This document shows, one piece after another, positions 34,636 through 42,649 of a DNA stretch of 64,000 bases (positions are counted from its first letter, which is position 1; every line of letters begins with the position of its first letter). Both the position numbers and the translations under genes were made by a program. Under the pieces are notes generated by a model that was given only the letters and a program-made list of their open reading frames with translations, had not been told where the DNA came from and did not search any database. This DNA is from Peptococcaceae bacterium 1109. GTDB lineage: Bacteria > Bacillota > Limnochordia > Darwinibacteriales > Darwinibacteriaceae. The stretch is from positions 252,143 through 316,142 of the forward strand of contig LDJB01000003.1 of NCBI GenBank assembly GCA_001028815.1, read 5' to 3'.

Positions 34636-36522
34636 TTACTGGGCGAAGTAATACTGGACGGTGTCGGTATGGGCGATGTGCTGCAGGATAAACTCCACCA
34701 CATCCCGTTCCGGTACGTTGCGCAGCTTGTTGTGGACAATGATGGGCGTGGGCGCAACGCCGACCGTTCCAATGGACCAGATGTTCTCCGCGCTCATTCT
34801 CACGATCTTCTTCCCAATCTCATGGCGTGCATCAAAGTCTGTTGCTACCAGATACTCATCGTAAAGAGCCATAATCTCCTTCATCTCCGCTGGAGGCTCG
34901 ATACCCGCTTCCCCTCTCGTGGTGTACCAAGTGGAATACTCAGGAGCACCAGTTGTTCTCAGGTAGGGGAACATGAAGGTTGGTTCGATTAATGGATGCA
35001 AGCCTCTGCCCCAAGCCCAGATCATCACATCAAAGTCGCCGGATCCGCGGCGCTGGGTGTAGAGCGTGCCAGAGACTACATCGAAATCAACCTTGAGGCC
35101 GATGTCGTTCCAATAGCCTGTCACAAGGTCCACGATGTCGACCCAAGGCCCGTAGTTGGAGGAGTCAGTGCAGAGAATACGGAACTCCAGAACCTCGCCA
35201 TCTGGGCGGAGCCTGTAGCCATCCCGGTTCCGCTTGTCAAGGCCGAGGCTGTCAAGGATCTCATTGGCTTTCTTAACGTCGTAGTCCGCATAGAGGCCCG
35301 GAAGGTCCTCCTCGAAGTAGGCGGAACCCTCAAGGACCGTAGCCTGCCGCGGCTGCGCCAAGCCAAGGTATCCGAAGTCGTTGATCTCTTCCCGATCGAT
35401 CGCGTAGGACAAGGCAATCCGGAAATCTCTGTTGTTAAACAGCTCGTTCAAATATTGATCTGGATGGTTCAGGTTGGGCATCAAGGCCATGCTGGAACCA
35501 ACAGTTGTATCCCACAATTTCACAGTGTAGTTGCCAGCGCTCTCGTTTTCTCTGAAGAGCGTAAGGTCTGCCAGGCTGATCCTGTTAAACTGGAAGTTGA
35601 TCTCTCCAGCCACGATCTTCATCGCGATTGTTTCAGGATCTAGTACAACATCAATGACCACTTCATCGATGTACGGCAGTTGGTTGCCAGCGGTATCCAC
35701 TTTCCAGTAATATGGGTTTCTCACCATAACTTGGCGTGTCCCAGGTGTTTGGAGGACCCACCCGTGAATCACGGGGATTTCAGGGTTCAGCCGGAAATCA
35801 AACTTATTCTGGAACAGATTGACCCAAGAATCGTAGTTTGCTTGGCTGACCAGGGCCTGTAGTTCATCTGCTGGTACATAGTTGGGGTGAAACTGTTTCA
35901 GATAGTGCTTGGGATGAATCATCATCAGAAGGGGCCGGCCGCCACTCTGGAACGCTATTTGCTCCAAGAACAACAGGTAGGGCTGGCTGAAGTGGAATTC
36001 TACGGTGTAGTCGTCGACCTTCTTGACATACTCCAGGGTAGCCAGCCAGGTAGGGATGACCGGGGTGAACTCTTCGTTCATGAGCAGGTCTTCATACCAG
36101 AACATGATGTCATCAACAGTGAGGGGCTCGCCGTCAGACCATTTGATTCCCTCAACCAAGTGGAAAGTGAAGGTCCGGGCGTCTTCAGAAACCTCCCAGC
36201 TGCGGGCAACGTTCGGGATAACGGCGTTGCCGGCGCGGTTCCAGCGCACTAGGGGTTCGTTCACGTATGGAAGGAACGATGTTTCTCCACCTTGCTGGAT
36301 TTCAGCAGCGATGATGCGGCCACCGTATTGGCCAACCTCATCTAGAGGCTCAATAACCACTGGATCCGCTGGCAGCCTCTGCTCCACAGGGGGCAGTTTC
36401 CCGTGGCTTACCAGCTCAGCCAGGGCTGGCGCTTCATTGTACTGCGCAAACACTGGTGCGGTAGCCAAGAGCAGTGCGGAAACAAGGAAAACAGCCAACA
36501 CAAAACTCTGCTTGGTTTTCAT
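34636..36522 (-). CDS. Family 5 extracellular solute-binding protein (Opp/Dpp type)
   Basis: 628-residue SBP. The signal peptide is MKTKQSFVLAVFLVSALLLA, cleaved near VFAQ, with no lipobox Cys. SBP_bac_5 features include LVRWNRAGNAVIPNVARSWE, FTFHLVEGIKWSDGEPLTVD and FRIALSYAIDREEINDFGYL. It is longer than typical DppA (about 535), as in the group that binds oligosaccharides in Thermotogae. The ATG at 36522 follows GAGGAGG. It is second in the mupG operon. Ligand prediction from context: MurNAc-containing disaccharide or muropeptide. Confidence 0.9.
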   Translation of the reverse strand: MKTKQSFVLAVFLVSALLLATAPVFAQYNEAPALAELVSHGKLPPVEQRLPADPVVIEPLDEVGQYGGRIIAAEIQQGGETSFLPYVNEPLVRWNRAGNAVIPNVARSWEVSEDARTFTFHLVEGIKWSDGEPLTVDDIMFWYEDLLMNEEFTPVIPTWLATLEYVKKVDDYTVEFHFSQPYLLFLEQIAFQSGGRPLLMMIHPKHYLKQFHPNYVPADELQALVSQANYDSWVNLFQNKFDFRLNPEIPVIHGWVLQTPGTRQVMVRNPYYWKVDTAGNQLPYIDEVVIDVVLDPETIAMKIVAGEINFQFNRISLADLTLFRENESAGNYTVKLWDTTVGSSMALMPNLNHPDQYLNELFNNRDFRIALSYAIDREEINDFGYLGLAQPRQATVLEGSAYFEEDLPGLYADYDVKKANEILDSLGLDKRNRDGYRLRPDGEVLEFRILCTDSSNYGPWVDIVDLVTGYWNDIGLKVDFDVVSGTLYTQRRGSGDFDVMIWAWGRGLHPLIEPTFMFPYLRTTGAPEYSTWYTTRGEAGIEPPAEMKEIMALYDEYLVATDFDARHEIGKKIVRMSAENIWSIGTVGVAPTPIIVHNKLRNVPERDVVEFILQHIAHTDTVQYYFAQ

Positions 36523-36613
36523 TTTGTACCTCCTCAGACTGCTTGATAGTGATGCTGCACAATCCATGGACACGTAACTAACACAAACCGAGCTCTTGTC
36601 CCTAACCTAACCC

Positions 36614-37720
36614 CTAGACCACCTCCACGAAACAGAAGTACTCATAAGCTGAATTGCCAATCAGGTCAATCAGCGGTAAGTCCTCATCAATGATCCGGCC
36701 AACCACGTTAACCCGGGAATCAGCGGGCAGATCCCGCAAGGCGATCTGTAGCTCTCCAACATACCGGCCGTAGTTCGAGTTATCGATGGTGACCGTTCCA
36801 TAGGGCCTAGGCACATTGTAGTTCCGGGGTTGGATAATCAAGTTCTTGTCGCGGCGGACAGCACTTCTGATAACATCCCTGTACATACCAGCCGTCCGCT
36901 GGCGGTGCTTATTCCCAAAGACAATCTCCTTTTCCCGAGGCGAAAGCTCTCCTGCAAGTTGAAGGCGGATTTCCAGACAGTCGAGTCCACTGATCCTGAC
37001 TAATTCCTCTAACTCTTCCCTTGGCGTGAGAGGATCCCCTACAGAAACGGCGTCGATTACACCAGTTGCAAACAAGCGCATGGCCGCCCGGGCTGGCTCA
37101 AGAAAGCGATGCTCTTCCACTGTGGGCAGCCCTTCGAATAGGGGTGCTCTTTTGCTTACCTGTGAAGCTACAAAAGCTCCAACAGTAATACCGTATTCCT
37201 TGAGCATCTTGGCCTGGCGCACTGTGTATTCCATGGACAAACCAGACTCAATCCGAGGATAGAAGTTGTGGGACGCATGGAGTTTGGAAAGATTCACGCC
37301 ATGGGCCTTCAGTTCCTCAAGAAGCGCCCTATCAATATCCGTTGCGTTGATTACGATGTTGAGGTGCTCAGGGTTGTTAACCATGGCCTTGAGTTCATCG
37401 TTGGAGAACCCAAAATCTACTCGTAGACCCGCCAGTCCAAGATCAGCAAATGCCTTGAGATCATATGGATTGGCTTGGATGATCTCAAACGTGTACGGTG
37501 ATACGTCAGCGGTAACTTCCATTCCCAGGGCGTTTGCAAGCCCACACATATAACGGCAATCCTCCACAGTCGCCTTGGGATTTGCCTCTGGTATGTGCAG
37601 CGATGTAAAAACCTGAGTAACATTAAGCGAAGCCGCAGTGTGCAGTGCCTTTTCTATATCCTCTTTCGAGTTGTACAGGCCTGGGTACAGCGATATCCCT
37701 ACAATCCTAGTCTTTGCCAC
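36614..37720 (-). CDS. mupG: MupG-family 6-phospho-N-acetylmuramidase (DUF871)
   Basis: 368-residue cytoplasmic protein. The N-terminal TIM barrel opens VAKTRIVGISLYPGLYNSKE and includes VTADVSPYTFEII, LRVDFGFSNDELKAMV, and LSKLHASHNFYPR; the C-terminal cyclophilin-like domain carries TVTIDNSNYGRYVGELQIAL and IIDEDLPLIDLIGNS. This two-domain layout is that of MupG, which splits MurNAc-6-phosphate-GlcNAc in Gram-positives. The GTG at 37720 follows GGGAGGGAGAGG; the longer frame to 37861 lacks a site. It heads the operon with an Opp/Dpp-type importer, murQ and a MurR-type regulator. Confidence 0.9.
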   Translation of the reverse strand: MAKTRIVGISLYPGLYNSKEDIEKALHTAASLNVTQVFTSLHIPEANPKATVEDCRYMCGLANALGMEVTADVSPYTFEIIQANPYDLKAFADLGLAGLRVDFGFSNDELKAMVNNPEHLNIVINATDIDRALLEELKAHGVNLSKLHASHNFYPRIESGLSMEYTVRQAKMLKEYGITVGAFVASQVSKRAPLFEGLPTVEEHRFLEPARAAMRLFATGVIDAVSVGDPLTPREELEELVRISGLDCLEIRLQLAGELSPREKEIVFGNKHRQRTAGMYRDVIRSAVRRDKNLIIQPRNYNVPRPYGTVTIDNSNYGRYVGELQIALRDLPADSRVNVVGRIIDEDLPLIDLIGNSAYEYFCFVEVV

Positions 37721-37783
37721 AGCCTCTCCCTCCCACATTTTGTTACGCGCCTGCATCGTTTTGGTTATCCTTCTACGTCTTGA

Positions 37784-37798
37784 GTGAAATTCCTTCAC
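37784..37798. promoter_or_regulatory. Palindrome upstream of mupG, candidate MurR-type operator
   Basis: GTGAA-ATTCC-TTCAC is a perfect 5-bp-arm inverted repeat 64 bases upstream of the mupG start. Position suggests control by the RpiR-type regulator at 27695; no binding consensus was compared. Confidence 0.35.
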
Positions 37799-37885
37799 AG
37801 ATGCGGAAAAACAGACGAAAGATTTTTTGCCGCCTTCTAGGTAGTTAACTTTACTCACCAAAAAGGATGTGGAATTTGTCTATCA

Positions 37886-37898
37886 ATTGGATTCCAAT
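37886..37898. promoter_or_regulatory. Second palindrome upstream of mupG
   Basis: ATTGGA-T-TCCAAT is a perfect 6-bp-arm inverted repeat between the terminator of the URO-D gene and the mupG promoter region. It could be a regulator site for the mupG operon. Confidence 0.3.
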
Positions 37899-37900
37899 AA

Positions 37901-37934
37901 AGAAAGCGCATCGGTGTAAAGCCCACCAATGCGC
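37901..37934 (-). terminator. Rho-independent terminator after the URO-D-family gene
   Basis: An 11-bp stem with one G-U pair (37906-37916 with 37924-37934) and a 7-base loop is followed on the minus strand by TTTCTTT. It closes the Rbs-like operon and separates it from mupG. Confidence 0.75.
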
Positions 37935-37958
37935 CTCAATCGCTTGCCCGCCTCGCGG

Positions 37959-38954
37959 TTATTGATTTTGCACTACTTCTATGAAGGCAACAATGTTTTC
38001 TGGCGGAATATCACCGGGCATTGAGTGGGTGGGGGCTACAATGTAACCGCCGCCCTGCCCTACCTTGTCCATCATCTCCCGGACGTTTCGCTTTACCTCA
38101 TCCGGAGTGGCAAAGGGCAAGACCCGCTGCGTGCTGATGCCGCCGTAAAACGTTAGATGCTTTCCATACTCCCGCTTCATGAACTCAGGGTCCATAAGCT
38201 CCGGCTGGAAAGTGTTGAAGATATCCAGGCCCATATCAATGAGATCGGGGAACAGCTCCTTCACATCGCCGCAGGAATGCAGCATTACGTGTTTCCCGCT
38301 GTCTTTTACCATCTGGAACATCTTTTTGTATGCTGGCTGGATAAACCTCTGCCAGAGCTTCTTCCCAAAGATCAAACCCTGCTGCATCCCCCAGTCATCG
38401 CCAAAGCGGATGCAGTCGATATCGTGCTCCAGCGTCCTTTTAATCAGGGTTATATTGTACTCCGTAATACGTTCGATCAGTTCATCAACAAAAGCTGGGT
38501 GTAAGTACATGTCCATGAGCAGGTTTTCCATGCCCCGTAGAGTCCAGGCTCGCTCAAACACGGCAAAACCGATACTGGCCACCCGAAACCTCTGCTCGTT
38601 ATTCCGGACAAACTCCTCTAGGCCTTCCGCAAGGGGGCACAGGTGCGGATCGGGAAACTCATAGCCGGCCAGAGTGGGCTCTTTCAAAAGATAATCCTCT
38701 ACAACCCCGATATCCTTGTCAACAGTCCGGTTCCACACCACGCCAAAGTGGTCCTTAAAGAAGTTAGGACGGACCTCTTCAAAACCACCCCAGTCGTTGA
38801 TGGCCAAGTGATTGCCAATCTTCTCCATAAAATCCGGATCGCCAAGGTACTCTGCGGTTTGCTCCGCTGCCCGCTGGGTGAAGTCCAGTTGATACGGGAC
38901 AATGTCAGTGTCCCTATGGGCAACCGCCTCTAGGACCCGCTCCCTTTCAGTCAT
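37959..38954 (-). CDS. Uroporphyrinogen decarboxylase (URO-D/MtaA) family protein
   Basis: 331-residue cytoplasmic TIM-barrel protein. It begins MTERERVLEAVAHRDTDIVP, has IRFGDDWGMQQGLIFGKKLW, the metal-type motif VMLHSCGDVKELFPDLIDMG (His-x-Cys) and YIVAPTHSMPGDIPPENIVA. The HxC segment and the lack of the haem-pathway N-terminal arginine pattern favour the methyltransferase-like (MtaA/MtbA) branch over true HemE. It is the last gene of an Rbs-like importer operon with a zinc dehydrogenase. Such pairings are common in sugar loci, yet the reaction is unknown; methyl transfer from a methylated sugar is one hypothesis. Confidence 0.82.
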   Translation of the reverse strand: MTERERVLEAVAHRDTDIVPYQLDFTQRAAEQTAEYLGDPDFMEKIGNHLAINDWGGFEEVRPNFFKDHFGVVWNRTVDKDIGVVEDYLLKEPTLAGYEFPDPHLCPLAEGLEEFVRNNEQRFRVASIGFAVFERAWTLRGMENLLMDMYLHPAFVDELIERITEYNITLIKRTLEHDIDCIRFGDDWGMQQGLIFGKKLWQRFIQPAYKKMFQMVKDSGKHVMLHSCGDVKELFPDLIDMGLDIFNTFQPELMDPEFMKREYGKHLTFYGGISTQRVLPFATPDEVKRNVREMMDKVGQGGGYIVAPTHSMPGDIPPENIVAFIEVVQNQ

Positions 38955-38979
38955 GCGCTCGTCCCCCTCTCAAAGCACA

Positions 38980-39999
38980 TTACGGCTTTACCAACACCTT
39001 AATGGAATCAGGATCGCTTTGCTTGCGGATTGCTTCCTCTACTTGATCCAGGCCGTAGCGATGAGTGATCAGGGGGCTGATGTTCACCTTCCCTGCGTTA
39101 ATCAGGTTAACGGCCCGCTGGTGCGTATCGGGATTTATAAAAGAGCCCATGATGCGCAGTTCTTTGCGGAACACATCAAAAAGCTTTACGGGAAACTCCG
39201 CATCAGGCTTGGGTACACTAAACAGTACAATCGCTGCGCCTTTCCCAGCCACGGCGAAGGCTTGCGCTGTTGCCTTCTGGTTTCCCGCGCATTCGATAAC
39301 CACATCCACGCCCCGGCCGTTGATCTTCCGTACCGCTTGAGCCACATCCTCCTGGAAGGGATCCACTGCGTAATCTGCCCCATTCTCTAGGGCAATCTGC
39401 CGCCGCTGAGCCACAGGTTCACTGAGGAAAACCCGGGATGCACCGGCAAGCTTCGCGAGCTGCACCATGAGCTGGCCAATGGCCCCTCCGCCGATTACGC
39501 ACACCGTATCACCAGGCCTAATCTGCGCGAGATCAATGCCATGAAGGCAACATGCCAGAGGTTCGGCCATGGCTCCCGCCTCAAAATCCACTGTATCCCC
39601 GAGGCGGAAGGCCTGTTGCTCCGGTATTACACTATACTCAGCAAAGCCGCCGTTGCGGTTGACGCCGATCGCAGTGAGGTTTTCACAGAGGTGTTTTCGG
39701 CCGTTGCGGCAGTAGTAGCATGTCCCGCAGTAGATGTTGGGGTCAACTGCCACCCTATCCCCTACTTGGAACCCAGTCACCGCCCGGCCCACAGCCACCA
39801 CTTCGCCAGCATATTCATGGCCTAGGACTACCGGGGGCTTTACATCCGCGGAACCTTTCTCCCCGTGGAAGATATGGATGTCAGTACCGCAGACGCCCAC
39901 TGCCATGTTTCGGACCTTTATCTCATGGTCTTGCACCTCCAAGTCGTCCAGGGTAGTTGTCTCGATTACTCCCCTTCCCATGAACACTGCTGCTTTCAT
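38980..39999 (-). CDS. Zinc-dependent medium-chain alcohol/polyol dehydrogenase
   Basis: 339-residue cytoplasmic MDR dehydrogenase. Catalytic zinc ligands are Cys37 (GVCGTD), His61 and Glu62 (LGHEYAGEV); structural zinc is held by Cys91, Cys94, Cys97 and Cys105 (YCGTCYYCRNGRKHLC). The Rossmann motif is VCVIGGGAIGQLMVQLAK. The ATG at 39999 follows AGGAGG at 6 bases. It lies directly after the RbsC-like gene, so it probably oxidises the imported sugar or polyol at a secondary alcohol, as sorbitol, galactitol or inositol dehydrogenases do. Confidence 0.88.
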   Translation of the reverse strand: MKAAVFMGRGVIETTTLDDLEVQDHEIKVRNMAVGVCGTDIHIFHGEKGSADVKPPVVLGHEYAGEVVAVGRAVTGFQVGDRVAVDPNIYCGTCYYCRNGRKHLCENLTAIGVNRNGGFAEYSVIPEQQAFRLGDTVDFEAGAMAEPLACCLHGIDLAQIRPGDTVCVIGGGAIGQLMVQLAKLAGASRVFLSEPVAQRRQIALENGADYAVDPFQEDVAQAVRKINGRGVDVVIECAGNQKATAQAFAVAGKGAAIVLFSVPKPDAEFPVKLFDVFRKELRIMGSFINPDTHQRAVNLINAGKVNISPLITHRYGLDQVEEAIRKQSDPDSIKVLVKP

Positions 40000-40012
40000 G
40001 CGCGACCTCCTG

Positions 40013-41056
40013 TTATACGTTATCTTTCCTCTGGAACAGCACCGCCGCGATAACGATGAGACCCTTCGCCGCTTCCCGTAAGAAGGGCGGTACCCCAAAG
40101 AGGTTGAGGAGGTTGTTCATCACCGCGATAATCAGCATGCCCAGCACCGTACCGATAATGGTACCCCTGCCGCCCCGCATGCTAGTGCCGCCCACTACCG
40201 CCGCCGCGATAGCATCCATCTCGTAGCCGCTCCCTGCGTTAGCAAAGTCCATGGTACCGATGCGGGCCACTTGAATGATGGAGGCAATGGCTACCAAAAT
40301 GCCTGTGAGGGCATAGGCTCCCACTTTGACCCTGTCAACGTTCACACCGGAAAGCTGCGCGGCCCGTTCGTTGGAGCCAACGGCTATTACTTGCCGGCCA
40401 AAGACTGTCCGCTGGGACACATAGATGAGCACCGCGGCAATGGCCAGCCAGTAGATGATGGGCATAAACATCAGGCCGCCCACTTGAAGGTTGGAGATTT
40501 GCAAGAAGTCCCGGGGGACTCTGGGATTGTAGCCCTGCATAAAGTGCTGGGTAACGCTGCGCAGAATCTTCATGGTACCCAATGTAGCCACAAAAGGTGC
40601 GATCCGGCCCTTGGTAATGAGCAGGCCTGTCAAAGCCCCCAGGATAAGGCCCATGAGGATCGCGCAAATGATGGTAATCGCGTATGCAAACGGGCCTGTA
40701 ACCCCTAGATTGCCTAAAAATCCCTTAGGCCCGATATCGATCATCATCATGCTTGCCGCGCCAATGGCCACCAAGGTGGAACCGACAGCCAAATCAATTC
40801 CCCCTGTGATGATGACAAATGTCATCCCGAGGGCGATGATGCCGATGGCCGCGTTGTTGCGCAGAATGTTGATCCAGTTTCGGCCCCAAGCGCTAAACCA
40901 GTGGCCAACAGAGTCGTAGTCAAACCCCAGTACCAAGGTCTGCAAAATGATCATGACCACCAGGACCACCACGGTACCGGTATGGGATTCTGTTGACCAG
41001 CGCGGGCTGAACAGCCTGCTGAGTCCAGTTTTCCTGCCAGTCTCCATCACTTTCAT
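40013..41056 (-). CDS. CUT2 sugar ABC transporter permease (RbsC-like)
   Basis: 347-residue inner-membrane permease with about ten membrane segments. Signature stretches are NAAIGIIALGMTFVIITGGI, LAVGSTLVAIGAASM, GALTGLLITKGRIAPFVATL and GSGYEMDAIAAAVVGGTSMR with GGRGTIIGTVLG. These match the ribose/galactose/xylose permease family. It lies 15 bases after the ATPase gene and forms a full importer with the genes at 41072 and 42650. Confidence 0.92.
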   Translation of the reverse strand: MKVMETGRKTGLSRLFSPRWSTESHTGTVVVLVVMIILQTLVLGFDYDSVGHWFSAWGRNWINILRNNAAIGIIALGMTFVIITGGIDLAVGSTLVAIGAASMMMIDIGPKGFLGNLGVTGPFAYAITIICAILMGLILGALTGLLITKGRIAPFVATLGTMKILRSVTQHFMQGYNPRVPRDFLQISNLQVGGLMFMPIIYWLAIAAVLIYVSQRTVFGRQVIAVGSNERAAQLSGVNVDRVKVGAYALTGILVAIASIIQVARIGTMDFANAGSGYEMDAIAAAVVGGTSMRGGRGTIIGTVLGMLIIAVMNNLLNLFGVPPFLREAAKGLIVIAAVLFQRKDNV

Positions 41057-41071
41057 GTTCCTATCCGTCCT

Positions 41072-42562
41072 TTAACCTGCATTCAGGATGCCTCCTGTAG
41101 CAAGTTTCATAATATCGTGTTCGTTCATGGTACTGCCTGAGACTTCCCCTTGAATATGGCCTTGGTACATCACTAAGGCCCTATCGCACAGCCGAATGAT
41201 TTCCTGAGCCTCGCTGGACAAGACAATAATGGCCATGCCCTCCTCTGCCAGCGCAAGGATAACATCATAGATCTCTTCCTTGGCACCCACATCCACCCCT
41301 TGGGTGGGGTTATCCAGGATGAGGACTTTAGGCCTAGCTGCCAGCCACTTGGCCAGGACAATCTTTTGCTGGTTACCCCCCGAGAGGGTACTGATGTTAT
41401 CGGTGAGGCGCTGCATTCTGATGCCCATTTGCTCTCGTTGGCGAGCAAAAATCGCCTCCTGCCGGGTTTTATCGATAACGCCCCGCTTGGAGTACATGGG
41501 CCACGTGACGATGGTAGCGTTTTCAAAGATGTTCATATCCTTAATGATACCGTTTTCCTTGCGATTGCGGGGCAGATAGCCAATGCCCAGTTCTAAGGCT
41601 TGCTCAGTGCTGTGAATCCGCACCTCTTTGCCGTCCAGGAACACTTTCCCAGAAGCAACGGCATCCGCGCCAAAGATGGCTTGAAACAGTTCGCTGCGGC
41701 CATCGCCAAGGAGCCCTGTAAAGCCCAGGATTTCGCCGCGCCGCACGGCAAAGCTCACGTTGCGGAAGGCGTGCTTGTGGCTGAGATTCTCTACCCGCAA
41801 GATCTCATTGCCAATTTGCATAACCCTGCTGAGCTGTTCTGAGCGGACGTCGTGGCCCACCATGAACCGGGCCAAAGCATCGGGTGTGACGTCCTGCACC
41901 TGCCCTTCTGCCACCAGTTCCCCATCCCTGAGCACCATGTACCGTTCGCAGATCTCCATCACTTCATTAAGCTTGTGAGAAATAAAAATAATGCCGACCC
42001 CTTGGTCTCTCAGGGTTTCCATCATCTGAAAGACCCGCTTAATCTCGGGTTCAGTCAACGATGTGGTGGGCTCATCCATGATAATAATCGAAGCGTCCAT
42101 TAAGATAGCCCGGCAGATCTCCACGATCTGTTTGTAGGAAGCATCCAGGTCCCGGACCATAGCTCTAGGATCAAGGTCAATATTCATCCGTTTGAAAAGA
42201 TCCTCTGTCTTGGCCATCATGGTTTCCAGGTCGAGGGTACCGCCGCGGCGCCTTATTTCCCGCCCTAAGAACATGTTTTCAAACACAGGTAAGTCATTTA
42301 CCAGGTTGAGCTCTTGATGGATAAAGGCGATGCCAGCCCTGAGGGACTCCGCAGGATTGGCGAACTGCACCGGCTGCCCTTTGAGGTAGATGGTCCCAGA
42401 GTCTGCAGGCAAAACTCCCCCGAGGATGTTCATCAAGGTGGATTTCCCCGCACCGTTTTCTCCAATCAGGGCACAGATTTCACCGCTATTGATGGTGATG
42501 GACACATCCTTAAGTACCTGGTTGCTCCCGAATGACTTCCAGATATTCTTCATACTGATCAT
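41072..42562 (-). CDS. CUT2 sugar ABC transporter ATP-binding protein (RbsA-like)
   Basis: 496-residue tandem ATPase. The first cassette has Walker A GENGAGKSTLMNILGG and Walker B ASIIIMDEPTTSLTEPE; its signature region DLDASYKQIVEICRAIL is of the degenerate RbsA kind. The second cassette has FTGLLGDGRSELFQAIFG, signature LSGGNQQKIVLAKWLA and Walker B KVLILDNPTQGVDVGAKEE. Degeneracy of the second P-loop is normal in RbsA/MglA. Two ATGs (42562 and 42553) are possible; both follow a weak site. It is the only importer here besides the Opp/Dpp one that carries its own ATPase. Confidence 0.92.
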   Translation of the reverse strand: MISMKNIWKSFGSNQVLKDVSITINSGEICALIGENGAGKSTLMNILGGVLPADSGTIYLKGQPVQFANPAESLRAGIAFIHQELNLVNDLPVFENMFLGREIRRRGGTLDLETMMAKTEDLFKRMNIDLDPRAMVRDLDASYKQIVEICRAILMDASIIIMDEPTTSLTEPEIKRVFQMMETLRDQGVGIIFISHKLNEVMEICERYMVLRDGELVAEGQVQDVTPDALARFMVGHDVRSEQLSRVMQIGNEILRVENLSHKHAFRNVSFAVRRGEILGFTGLLGDGRSELFQAIFGADAVASGKVFLDGKEVRIHSTEQALELGIGYLPRNRKENGIIKDMNIFENATIVTWPMYSKRGVIDKTRQEAIFARQREQMGIRMQRLTDNISTLSGGNQQKIVLAKWLAARPKVLILDNPTQGVDVGAKEEIYDVILALAEEGMAIIVLSSEAQEIIRLCDRALVMYQGHIQGEVSGSTMNEHDIMKLATGGILNAG

Positions 42563-42601
42563 GCAATCACATCCACAGACGAAATAGGCGAATACGGGGA
42601 A

Positions 42602-42633
42602 CTGCAAGAGGGGGCCTAGGCCGCCTCTTGCAG
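42602..42633 (-). promoter_or_regulatory. Intercistronic stem-loop between RbsB-like and RbsA-like genes
   Basis: A perfect 10-bp stem (42602-42611 with 42624-42633) encloses a further self-complementary core GGCCTAGGCC. No T-run follows on the minus strand. It lies 17 bases after the SBP stop and probably stabilises SBP mRNA or limits read-through. Confidence 0.6.
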
Positions 42634-42649
42634 TGTTCCGCAGAAAATC

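Noticed and set aside
37959-38954. True HemE (haem biosynthesis)
   Set aside because: The sequence has the H-x-C methyltransferase-type motif and sits in a sugar operon with no other haem genes.
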